Assembly: GCA_016800925.1 (NCBI GenBank)
Contig: JABCPU010000990.1
Location: 1 to 19,271, forward strand
Length of the DNA: 19,271 bases
Source of the DNA: Suillus spraguei
Lineage: Eukaryota; Basidiomycota; Agaricomycetes; Boletales; Suillaceae
Direction: 5' to 3'
The notes under the pieces are model-generated. The model was given only the letters and a program-made list of their open reading frames with translations, was not told the origin of the DNA and ran no database searches. Shown here piece by piece: positions 1-7,811 of this stretch. Within the stretch, counting starts at the first letter, position 1; every line of letters starts with the position of its first letter. Position numbers and translations under genes: made by a program.

Positions 1-387
1 CAATTTGGGACCATTCGAAATTATATCCCGCCGGGTACTCATTCTTTCGCCATCCGACTTCTGGATTCTATGCGTTCCGTACATCCTGTTTTCCATGTCT
101 CGCAGTTAGAGCCAGCAGTTCCGAACACCATTCCCAATCGCATCCAGCCTCCTCCGCCACCAGTCGAAGTCGACGGAGAACCAGAGTACGAGATATCCGA
201 AATCCTGGACTCTAAACTGGACCGTCGTAGGCACCACTGCCAACTTCTATACCTCGTCCGTTGGTCCGGATACGAGGGAACGGACAAAGAAACTTCCTGG
301 CTACTGGCCACAGAACTCGGAAATGCATCAGATCTCGTAGCGGATTTCCACTCAGCATATCCGGACAAGCCTGGTCCCATTGCTTGA
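1..387 (+). pseudogene. Ty3/gypsy chromovirus Pol, C-terminal end (integrase tail + chromodomain)
   Basis: This is the end of a retrotransposon polyprotein whose larger part lies left of the window. From about base 35 the frame reads the usual integrase C-terminal phrase PGTHSFAIRL...VHPVFHVSQLEP, then a proline-rich linker (PPPPPVEV), then a chromodomain beginning EYEISEILDS, with LYLVRWSGY in the middle and a C-terminal helix ending near FHSAYPDKPGP. The chromodomain is known to steer integration by binding methylated histone H3; the aromatic residues expected in the cage (Y, W, W) are visible. Bases 2-30 read LGPFEIIS in a different frame, so a one-base loss lies near bases 29-37 and this copy is probably dead. 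The stop is at 385-387. It belongs with the PPT at 1641 and the LTR at 1654-2399, same strand. I am confident of the family; the frameshift is seen directly. Confidence 0.92.
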
Positions 388-461
388 AGAGTACATAACG
401 AATATAAGTACAGTGAGGCAGTAGCGGAAATCCGGATCTGGACTAAGCACCAGTCTCCATT

Positions 462-1458
462 TCACCTCCGGCACCCCCAGTCTCCTCCCCAGTCCCATCC
501 GCCATCTCTTCCCCCAGTTCCATCCGCCATCTCCCCTCCATTCTCATCCGCCACCTCTTCCCCAACCTCCTCACTAGCGCCATCCTTGTCGGATCCGGCA
601 GAAACGGAAAGCCTAAATCCGGTCCGGATTTCCTCGATGAGCAGGGCCTGGAATTCCCTCTGTTGCTGGAGGAAGGCCTCCATGGTGGAGCTCATCCGCT
701 CCATGGCAATCCGACTCCCTTCCGCCGCCGCAATACCATCTTGGAGAAGTCCGTTGGTCCACGCCAACTCAGCAATGATGCCATTAGCAGCGGCCACCCA
801 AGCCTGATCATCGTACTCCACAAAATCCTCATCCGTACCTTCGATAGTGACTGGATTAGAGAAGACATCCGCGTCCGCCACATCCGGAGTAGGACTCCTC
901 TGACGCGCTTGCCTTTGCCCTTCGGAGACGGAGTACCAGCAGGACGCTGCCTCTTCCGCCCCTTAGGCCCCTTAACTAATCTGGGCCTTCCAGGACAAGT
1001 GGCCTTGTCCTTCCGGCAGACGTCACAGGACTTAATCTACGAAACGTCCGAAATCAGCGGATCCGAAGTTTTTCAGACGACTCACCATGGCATTCTTCTC
1101 AGCATCATCCCACTGGCACATCCGGCCCTTAGTGACGCAACGAGAGCAGTACCCATCCTTTGCCCCAGACGCAGGAGCAGCCTTGGCCTTTACCAACCCA
1201 TTAATATCCGGATCCGGAAGAGTCCACAGCACTCACCCGAGCCTCAATCAGTGCTCTCCGCCTCTTCTCCTCCATCTCCCTCCGGATCTCCGCCAACTCA
1301 ATCTGCTTCAACTCCTCCTGCCTTTTCCGCTCCTCTGCCTCTTTCCGCTTCCGTTCCGCCTCGGCTTCCGCTGCAGCCTTAGCAGCCGCCAGTTGCTGCT
1401 CCAGGTCTGCCACAAGGTCAGCAGCAGACTTAGGGGCATCAGATTTCTTTCCAGACAT
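462..1458 (-). CDS. Gene 1: antisense Zn2Cys6-like / coiled-coil protein inside the chromovirus
   Basis: This spliced gene runs opposite to pol, between the pol stop and the 3' LTR. Exon 1 (1458-1237, ATG at 1458) encodes a charged coiled coil rich in EAE/KRKEAEERKRQEE. A 49-base intron (GTGAGT donor) follows. Exon 2 (1187-1086) carries CSRCVTKGRMC. A 55-base intron follows. Exon 3 (1030-462) opens with CDVCRKDKATC and a basic linker (KGPKGRKRQR). The cysteines at about 88, 91, 98, 110, 113 and 120 form C-x2-C-x6-C-x11-C-x2-C-x6-C, which fits the fungal Zn2Cys6 spacing but lacks the usual dense Arg/Lys between cysteines. The C-terminal part is acidic, with a second helical stretch (AMERMSSTMEAFLQQQREF) and a G/D-rich tail. 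The frame changes near base 905, so this copy is probably inactivated unless an unseen splice explains it. Total about 296 residues. DNA or nucleic-acid binding is inferred; no function is known to me. Confidence 0.68.
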
Positions 1459-1511
1459 GTTAGGAGACAAGTTTTGTTAACAAGGATATGAAGTGGGGGT
1501 AGGAATCATTT

Positions 1512-1528
1512 CGGACGTCTGACGTCCG
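1512..1528. promoter_or_regulatory. 17-bp perfect palindrome upstream of gene 1
   Basis: CGGACGTCTGACGTCCG is a perfect inverted repeat around a central T. It holds two GACGTC cores, one as TGACGTC, which resembles CRE/ATF (bZIP) sites. It lies about 54 bp upstream of the gene 1 start codon, in the 195-bp gap between gene 1 and the LTR, so it could be an operator for the antisense gene. The palindrome is seen directly; the regulatory role is inferred. Confidence 0.4.
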
Positions 1529-1640
1529 TATATCTGTTGGATTACAGACTCAGCACTACAACCATCAAACTTCCCCATCGTCTCGCATTAATCTTGTCTG
1601 ATCCAGATCGACGCTTCTTGTGCCTCAGGGGTTCGGCCCT

Positions 1641-1653
1641 AAGGGGGGGATAC
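1641..1653 (+). other. Polypurine tract of the chromovirus
   Basis: AAGGGGGGGA (1641-1650) plus TAC sits immediately before the TGTCATATACC start of the LTR. A purine run in this place is the plus-strand priming site of LTR retrotransposons, and it shows that the LTR that follows is a 3' LTR belonging to the pol fragment at the window start. Confidence 0.8.
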
Positions 1654-2399
1654 TGTCATATACCATACTTCTAATCTCAGATCCGATCATATCCGTCCAG
1701 ATCCGATCATTTCCATATCTGTCCTGTCCACAGATCCTGTCCGGACCACCCATCCGAATGTACTCACTTCTCGCACCTTAACTCCCTGGTGAACATCTGC
1801 ATCTATCTCCTTTCGTCTTTTCTCCTACTACCGGTACTCCGGCTGTTTATATTTCCGTCCTGTGTTACTGATCCGTTTCCTGTGTTCATTTCCGATTCAT
1901 GCTTACTGATCCGCTGTGCAATAACTAATAGACTTCCGTTACACTTCGTACATAGCCCTCGGTCCCGGACTTGCTGATTATCTGTCTTAGATACTTACTG
2001 TATATAAACCACTTGTAGATCTCTGTAGAACCTTAGTTCGAATATCACCTTAGATTCTACTCATTCTGCCTCCTCCGGACTTAAGCCACTCCCCGCTTTA
2101 AGTCACCCTCCGAGACTTAGGATTGACTCCTATAGTCCTATACCTCCGACTCTATCTTCGGATAGTCCATCTCCGTTAGTTTCTAGTTAGGAACTCGTTC
2201 CGAAACTAGCCTTAATCTCTGTCCTTTCCTTACGTTCCGAATTACCTTCGGACACCCGGATCCGTCACGCAACCCCTTCCGGGTCTTCGGACAATTAACT
2301 CCTCCCTGAAATAAGGGGCATTACTCGAGAAAGGGGCACAGTGTACGAACTGAGGCCAAAGCCCTTCGGATCTCTCTACCCTTGAGTACAGTCTTAACA
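1654..2399 (+). mobile_element. LTR 1: 3' LTR of the chromovirus (746 bp)
   Basis: The LTR starts TGTCATATACCATACTTC and ends GTCTTAACA. It is closely similar over its whole length to the solo LTR at 9288-10013, which fixes both ends. It contains TATATAAA at about 2001-2008, a likely TATA box. A 12-base unit AGATCCGATCAT occurs twice near 1680-1710 but not as an exact pair in the other copy. The five bases after it, GAGTA (2400-2404), are the candidate target duplication; the partner lies left of the window. It was inserted into an X-family LTR, whose 3' end continues from 2400. Confidence 0.9.
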
Positions 2400-2485
2400 G
2401 AGTAGCCGACTAGGTAGAGCGCAAGACTCGCATACTAGCTTAGGCCGTGGTTTATCTACAGCCCAGGCTAGATTGTATCTTTGCA
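2400..2485 (+). repeat. X-family LTR, 3' end fragment (copy A)
   Basis: This matches the last ~85 bp of X-LTR D (8670-8758): GCAAGACTCxCATACTA, GTTTATCTACAGCCCAGG and a terminal TTGTATCTTTGCA where others have TTTACA. The chromovirus interrupts it at 2400, so the rest of this LTR should lie beyond the chromovirus 5' LTR, outside the window. Confidence 0.75.
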
Positions 2486-2595
2486 CCGGTACTGCTAAAG
2501 GGGTAAGATGGCCATGGACAAGTGGTAACTCCTGTAGATGTGAGACGAGTGTCAAAATATGGGGTTTTAAGCCCAGCGCCAATATGTTCGTTACA
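2486..2595 (-). repeat. X-family LTR, 5' start fragment, inverted
   Basis: The stretch from CCGGTACTGCTAAAGGGG to GTTCGTTACA matches the inner ~109 bp of X-LTR C (7601-7709) in the same orientation, and the start of X-LTR D (7812-7921) inverted. It abuts the 3' end fragment at 2485 with no spacer, so two LTR ends of opposite polarity are joined directly, presumably by a rearrangement. It ends 264 bp upstream of gene 2. Confidence 0.75.
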
Positions 2596-2680
2596 TCCCC
2601 TAGGAACTTTAGAAACTGATCATCCCCGGTCAACTATACCGCCAGTAAGGGACTTAGCAAGAATTCAAGCGATATCAAGA

Positions 2681-2810
2681 TCACGTGATGGGATGCATAA
2701 GCGGAATTTGCCGTGCGGATGTGGAATTGTGGATGCGCCGTGCTGTGACTGTGGACAATGCACCGGAGTGTGACATGGTGTGGTCACAAAATTACTGTTC
2801 CCTACAAAAG
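2681..2810 (+). promoter_or_regulatory. Candidate promoter of gene 2
   Basis: Upstream of the gene 2 start are a palindromic TCACGTGA (2681-2688, an E-box/CACGTG core of the kind bound by fungal bHLH factors) and a TATA-like TACAAAAG (2803-2810) about 50 bp before the ATG. A pyrimidine-rich leader (CTTTTCTACTTTCTCCC) lies between them. The sites are visible; use as a promoter is inferred. Confidence 0.4.
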
Positions 2811-2859
2811 GGCTGTCGTTGGACTTTTCTACTTTCTCCCATCTTTACTTCTTACAACC

Positions 2860-4005
2860 ATGTCGACGTCTACTTTCACCTTTGACGCCTCTGCCCTTGC
2901 TGCTCCTGCTGCCGCCGCACCATCTGCGGTGCAGAAGAAACTTGCCGCTCTTCAAGATTGTTTGGACGGGCTGATCCTGACAGCACCTGACGACAAGGAG
3001 GACCTGCTGGAGGAGAAGGAAATGTGGGTGAAGGCCTGGGAGCAGTTTTCGTGCGTTCTCTTCTCTTTCTTCTTTGGCAGTATTGGTACTAACTTTTCTC
3101 TTAGCGTGATGTAGAAGAGTGCCGCCACGAAGGCGTGGTACATGGCCTCAACTTGGGCTTGATGCCTGAGGAGGTGATGGAGGCAACTGCCATAATGCCT
3201 ATGGTCAACGCATACCGTCTGGAGATCGCCGCAGCTCAGAAGGCCGCAGAAGAAAAGAAGAAGGCTGCCGTGGCTCCAGTTGAGCCCGCGGTACTTGACA
3301 AGGGTAAGGGGAAGAAGCGGTCCCTGGAGGAAGAGCCTGAAGAGGAAGAGGAGGAGGAGGAGGAGGAAGCGCCTGCACCTAAGAAGGTAGCATGGCCTTC
3401 TTTGCTGAAGTCAATGGAGGTGCTGATAGTGCAGCCGCCTGTGAGTTTCTCATTTCTTCTCTTGACTTAGCTTTTACTGATATCGTTTTGTAGCCTAAGA
3501 CTGCCCGCATGCGTGCTGGGAACCCGCGGCATCCCATCAAGTGTGATACTTGCGCCAAGGGGGACCATGTGTGCACCAGTGAGGAAGGCAAGATCTGCGA
3601 CCATTGCCACAAGTTCAAACATAGGTGTTCGCACAACACCAGTGAGTCTTTTCTTTCCTTTCTTGACTTAACTCTTTTGCTAACTCGTTTTCCTTAGTTC
3701 GTCGCAAGAGGGTGCATCCCGCAGCAAAGACGCCGCCAGTGGTCTCTGCCGCCGCAGCAAAATCTAAAAAACTGGATGAAGTCATTGAGGTGACTGACGG
3801 TGAGCCAGCAGTAGTCGCGTCTCCCCCCCGCCCAGCAAAAATTGCTGGTAAAGCACAGTCTTTGGCAGCGGTGGAAGAAGAGTCTGAGGAAGAAGCCGTG
3901 GATGTCGCGCAGCGTCTGCAGGACCTGCAAAGAGAGAACTTGGACTTCTTGATGGTGGCCCAGCTTGAGGATGCCCAAGCGCACTTTATGCAGATGGAGG
4001 GATGA
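2860..4005 (+). CDS. Gene 2: intact four-exon protein with Zn2Cys6-like cluster
   Basis: Exons are about 2860-3054, 3105-3440, 3494-3641 and 3698-4005 (TGA), giving ~328 residues with no internal stop. Introns 2 and 3 (53 and 56 bases) have clear GTGAGT donors and TAG acceptors. The intron 1 donor is uncertain: GTTCTC at 3055 keeps frame, while the better-looking GTGCGT at 3051 does not. The N-terminus is Ala-rich and then helical (LAALQDCLDGL...KEDLLEEKEMW). A glutamate run (SLEEEPEEEEEE...) lies near residues 120-142. Cysteines at about 194, 197, 204, 212, 215 and 222 (CDTCAKGDHVC, CDHCHKFKHRC) give C-x2-C-x6-C-x7-C-x2-C-x6-C, the spacing of fungal Zn2Cys6 clusters. A basic patch (IRRKRVHPAAK) follows, and the tail is helical (AQRLQDLQRENLDFLMVAQLEDAQ). 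Overall design resembles gene 1. Zinc and nucleic-acid binding are inferred; the family is not recognised. Confidence 0.75.
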
Positions 4006-4204
4006 TGAGGGAGTTGGCGGGAAACATGAACTTTCTCTGCGGTTGTATGAACTGCCACCTTTAGATACTTCTTTCTTCTCTCCTCTTTGTACTTGTACCA
4101 TAGAATAGTTGCCGCAATGATAGGGGTCCTGGCGGCTCCAGAAAAAGTGTGAACACCTAAGTCCTTGGGAGGTCCAATAAGTCCTATGCCTCCATGTCCA
4201 AGTC
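4006..4204. other. 3' flank of gene 2, nothing further recognised
   Basis: About 200 bp after the gene 2 stop hold a pyrimidine-rich run (TACTTCTTTCTTCTCTCCTCTT, about 4067-4088) and no convincing reading frame or repeat. Part of it is presumably the 3' UTR of gene 2. Confidence 0.4.
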
Positions 4205-4908
4205 CTAGCGCCTGTCATAGTCCATTTGATGCCTAAGGTAAATGGTATCATATAGTAAGCGCACGCTCACGGTAAACAAAAACTGAACTGATACTGCAAG
4301 TCTGTTGCGAGGTTCCACTCGTCTTGTCTTCTTCGTTGCGCTGTCTTCATCAATGCCTACAGTATTGCCGCCACGGTAAGCTTTGGCGTGATATCTCCTG
4401 TCTTTATCAATTAATGGGCGTGGTGTGCTGCCTACACATTCAAAGAAAAAGGTGTATAGTACTTTTAGCGGTGCACGGTATTCCTTGTCCAATCGATATA
4501 GTCCTTCATACCATAATAAAAGTCTGTGCGCTCGTTAGCGCTAAATGTATGTAAGTGATGCCATGGGGGCATGCATTTGAAAGTGTGGAACTGATCACTG
4601 GATGAAACCCGGGGTAAAACAGAGACTATCATACGTGTGCGGTATTTCTTTTCTTTGTGTTTATGATCAAGTAACGAGGTGGTATTAGCGAATGTTGGTG
4701 GCGGTAGGGTAATGAATGATGCCGTTGGGTTTCCGCTGGTGGGTATACGTGCTTGGGTCTTTGACGGTTGACTTCTGGGGTTAGCTTCGTCTTCTGCAAT
4801 GAAAACCGCATGATCTGCGTTCGTACTGCCATAGCGCTATGCAAGCATGTGATGGCCTGCGGTACTGTGGGACAATAGTTGGCGGACAACTAGCAGGCGG
4901 TAGGCCGC
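4205..4908 (-). pseudogene. Degenerate minus-strand remnant, possibly retroelement leader and Gag start
   Basis: Reading away from the 3' end of X-LTR B, the minus strand has an open stretch of roughly 120 codons (about 4815-4451, stop near 4451) that includes TLPPPTFANTT and MPPWHHLHTFSANERTDFYY, then a different frame with LIDKDRRYHAKAYRGG to a stop at 4205. The block MPPWHHLHTFSANERTDFYYGMKDY loosely resembles the start of basidiomycete Gag proteins ('...APTF....ELRRYFEDLE'), which would make this the upstream half of the Gag whose middle lies at 5835-6766. GCGGTA occurs four times, as in the neighbouring X-LTRs. The frames are broken and the match is weak; it may be unrelated relic sequence. 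Confidence 0.3.
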
Positions 4909-5834
4909 TGTAAAGATACAATCTAGCCTGGGCTGTAGATAAACCACGGCCTAAACTAGTATGCGAGTCTTGCACTCCGTCTAGTCTGCTTCACTTGCAA
5001 AGCAAGAGCATTCGACCCTAAAGGGAATGCTAAGTTAGTATAGTCTAATAATGCCCAACCTGTGGTGCAAGACTGCCGTTGGAGGTAGCGAGATGCTAGC
5101 GGTGACCTCCAGTCCATGGGAAACTAGCGGTAAGCGCGGGAAGCGGTAGACAAGTGGTAGCAAAAGTGGTAAAACTGCGGTAGTGCATGTGGTAAAACTG
5201 CGGTAGTGCGTGCGGTAAAACTGTGGTAAGGCGTGGGAAAATGGCGGTAAAACAAGCGGTGAAGCATAGTGATGAAGCGTGGGAAAGCGTAGCGCAGCAG
5301 TGAAGCGCGGGAAAGCGGTAAAGAGCGGTGGTGCGTGCGGCAGTAAAACAATTCTTAAGAGACAGTGACTTCGGCGAAAGACTTTATTCTGTTAGAGACA
5401 GTAGTGGTGACAATTCCTAAGTACTGTGTGTACCATAGAGGGAAAAGTAAAAGTACCGGAATGTGTGAAGAGTCCTTTTTAACATGTACTGTGAACGGCC
5501 GGAATACATAGCGAGAACAGTAGCAAGATAGAGATATTTAGCTAAGTGGCACGCAGTGAGCAAGCGGTGTCATGGAAGGTAAGGTAAGTCTTGCTGTAGC
5601 TTTAGTAATGGCAGAATGAATATGCTACGCACCAATGGATCTTAGATGGAATGGACAGGAGGACATCAGTAGCGAGATTTGGTAAGGGGCAAGGATCCAC
5701 AGAGTGAAATGGTACCGGCGAAGCGAAAAGGGTAATGCTCGCTATAGGGGTTTTCTCGGTTGCCACTGTAGGCAGTAATGAGGACACTTGTGTAAAACAG
5801 CACTTTCATGGTCAGCATGACTTTGTTCGCTACA
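4909..5834 (-). mobile_element. X-family LTR, divergent copy B (926 bp)
   Basis: On the plus strand it starts TGTAAAGATACAATCTAGCC and ends TTTGTTCGCTACA; its own 5'-3' sense is the minus strand. The first ~130 bp match copies D and E closely (GATAAACCACGGCCTAA, ACTTGCAAAGCAAGAGCATTCGACCC). The middle is strongly diverged and contains a low-complexity run at 5120-5345. Similarity returns near 5625-5834 (CTACGCACCAATGGA, GGACATCAGT, GTTCGCTACA against GTTCATTACA). Flanking tetramers (GCGG outside 4909; the Gag remnant on the other side) give no clean target duplication. Confidence 0.65.
5120..5345 (-). repeat. Degenerate TACCGC-rich array inside LTR B
   Basis: On the plus strand the motif GCGGTA occurs seven times between about 5127 and 5320, in irregular units such as GCGGTAAAACTGCGGTAGTG. 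In LTR sense this is TACCGC, often as TTTACCGC. The units are too irregular for a simple satellite. Clustered sites for a transcription factor or a nucleocapsid contact are possible readings, both inferred. Confidence 0.55.
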
Positions 5835-6766
5835 CCGTGCTTCATCATCTGCCACAAGAACGTATGCCGGTAGTCAATAATAAACCTTCTAGCCGTGGTA
5901 AGGCTAATAACGCAGTATGGCCTGGTAAGACCATCATCTTTGTGTACTGACGCAGCGGTAAACACATGGCAGTAGGCACGTGCGGTCTGCGAGTTCAGCT
6001 GAATAGCTCCTGTGGTGAAAGTTTCTTTAGGTGTCAGCAGTAAACGTGCCGGTAACAGTTTGGGCGGTAAACGTTGCCTCTGCGGTATGTGTCGGCACTT
6101 CTACTATACTATACCTTTCCAGTGATACTTCTATAACTTCTTCGCTATCAGCGCTAGTGGTCTGCATACTTCATCTTTGAGAGCGTGTATGCTCCATGAC
6201 CGTCAAGAGTTCTGTCGGTAAAATGTCAGTGCTAAGCAAGTCAATTGCCGTCTCGTCTGTTTCTTCTAGCAAGCAGTATGCATCGCTGTCTATATAACGG
6301 TGCAAAACGTAGTGTCGTCAGTGTAGTGTGGTTCATTCAGGGACAAACTTTCGTCGAGTGCTTGGACTGGCAAGGGTGCCATATCCTCGCACAGTAGTGC
6401 CGTAGGTAGCGTAGTGCTGTCTGTACTTGGTGCCGTTAACAATTGCTGAACTGCTGGTGGTGCGGTATCTTCGAGCAGTAGCGATACTTGCTCAGCAGTA
6501 GTGATTTCCAATGCCGCAACTTGTTGCGATATGTCAGTGTCAGAGGTCTCAATAGCGTTTCCCTGATAGGGGTCTGCCAGCAGAGCAACTGCTTCAGTGG
6601 TAACTGTGCGGTTGAATGTAATAGGACCACATTCTGGGTACAAGTGCAAAATAGCATTAGCGAAGTCTATGAAGCTGTTACTGTTGTGTTCGTCAAGACA
6701 TTCCCATACTTCTGCTTCGTTGGGATCTGCATAGCATATAGCCGCCTTGATGCGTGCTTTATCAGC
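5835..6766 (-). pseudogene. Gag-like remnant of an LTR retroelement, frameshifted
   Basis: The minus-strand frame from about 6766 to 6290 reads DKARIKAAICYADPNEAEVW, then DFANAILHLYPE, which resembles the Gag of basidiomycete LTR elements (helical R/K-IKAALRYADxxExxxWE ... F....LYPG). A threonine/alanine-rich acidic region (TAPPAVQQLLTAPSTDS) follows. Near 6295 the reading moves to another frame (RYIDSDAYCLLEETDETAID), then again near 6165 and 6020 (AIQLNSQTARAYCHVFTAASV), and it ends where LTR B begins. The Gag start is missing: the sequence begins directly at the truncated 3' end of LTR C. The order LTR C - Gag - LTR B on the minus strand looks like a small non-autonomous element, but C and B are too different to be a fresh LTR pair. 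Family assignment is by eye. Confidence 0.5.
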
Positions 6767-7709
6767 GATACAACCTAGCTTGGGCTGTAGATAAACCACT
6801 GCCTAAACTAGTATGTTAGTCTTGTGCTCCATTTAGTCTGCTTTCACTTGCAGAACAAGAGCGTTCGACCCTAAAGGGGATGCCTATTTAGTATGGTCAA
6901 GTTCGAGTCTAACTTATTTGCGAAACAAGCATCGAGGTCAGCAGTAAGTTGCTGCAGTCAGTGATGATACCCCGGAACTAGTGTCGTGAGTAGCGGTGCT
7001 ACCGTCGTCGAGATAAGGTCAGTAACAGTAGCGTTGAGCGAGCGATGTTGAGCGGTGTTCAGTGGGAGCAGTAAGGTTGGAGCGGTGCAATGAAACAGTA
7101 AAGAAGCTGCGGTACTTTCAGCGGTAAAGTAGCGGTTCATGGAAGTTCAGTCAAATAACAGTCAAAAGTCTGGTGGTATGCAGCGGTAACGAGAACGATG
7201 TGATGTATTTACGAGCATAAGGAAACTTTAAAGACTATGTCCACTACTGGGTAGATCCAGAGCTAGACAATAATCCTGACCTATAGTATGTGCAATGGGT
7301 AAAATCAGGTACTGTATCGTGTGGGGTACGCGGTGCTTATATCCTAAATTGTATGTACTCGGAATACTCTAGGTGAGATCAGTAGCGCTGGAGTGTTGTA
7401 ACTGCTGTAAGTAACATAGCGCGAGGCACTGCGGCACGAGGCAACATGTAGTAATGCTTGCCGTGGAATCAGTGATAACGAACAGAAAACAAACTACGCA
7501 CCAAATGGAGCTATGTGGACGCAGCAAGGACATGGAAGGACATCAGTTTGTGGAATGAGGTGCGGCAGTCGGTACAGTGTGCAGTAAGTGTGGGATGCCG
7601 CCGGTACTGCTAAAGGGGTAAGACGGCCATGGACAAGTGGTAACTCCTGTAGACGTGAGACAAGTGTTGAAATATGGGGTTTTAAGCCCAGCGCAATATG
7701 TTCATTACA
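6767..7709 (-). mobile_element. X-family LTR, copy C (943 bp)
   Basis: The minus-strand sense starts at 7709 with TGTAATGAACATATTGCGC. It aligns end to end with copy D inverted, at roughly 85% by eye. The last six bases expected at its 3' end (TTTACA) are missing: after GGTTGTATC the sequence becomes the Gag remnant, so a deletion has removed the LTR terminus, any primer site and the Gag start. It contains GCGGTA three times on the plus strand. The upstream flank at 7710-7811 is gene 3 exon sequence. Confidence 0.8.
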
Positions 7710-7807
7710 TCGTCTTAGAGTGTGTGGGGGTGGGGGTAATGGTGGCACTCTCTGTATCCATCCAGATGCATGCCATCTTTCAGAGGTGGCACAATGAGCA
7801 AGTCAAG

Positions 7808-7811
7808 GCGA
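7808..7811. repeat. Target site duplication GCGA (left) of LTR D
   Basis: GCGA is directly before TGTAAC at 7812 and is repeated at 8759-8762 directly after TTTACA. A four-base duplication fits some Ty3/gypsy integrases. Confidence 0.75.

Noticed and set aside
663..1382. A 239-codon plus-strand frame
   Set aside because: It is the antisense shadow of gene 1, whose exons, splice sites and cysteine motifs lie on the minus strand.
2400..2475. A functional tRNA gene
   Set aside because: Only ~16 bases resemble a tRNA; the anticodon stem does not pair and there is no acceptor stem or proper T-arm.
5120..5345. CRISPR array or regular satellite
   Set aside because: The repeated word is only six bases with irregular spacing and no unique spacers of constant length; the setting is a eukaryotic LTR.
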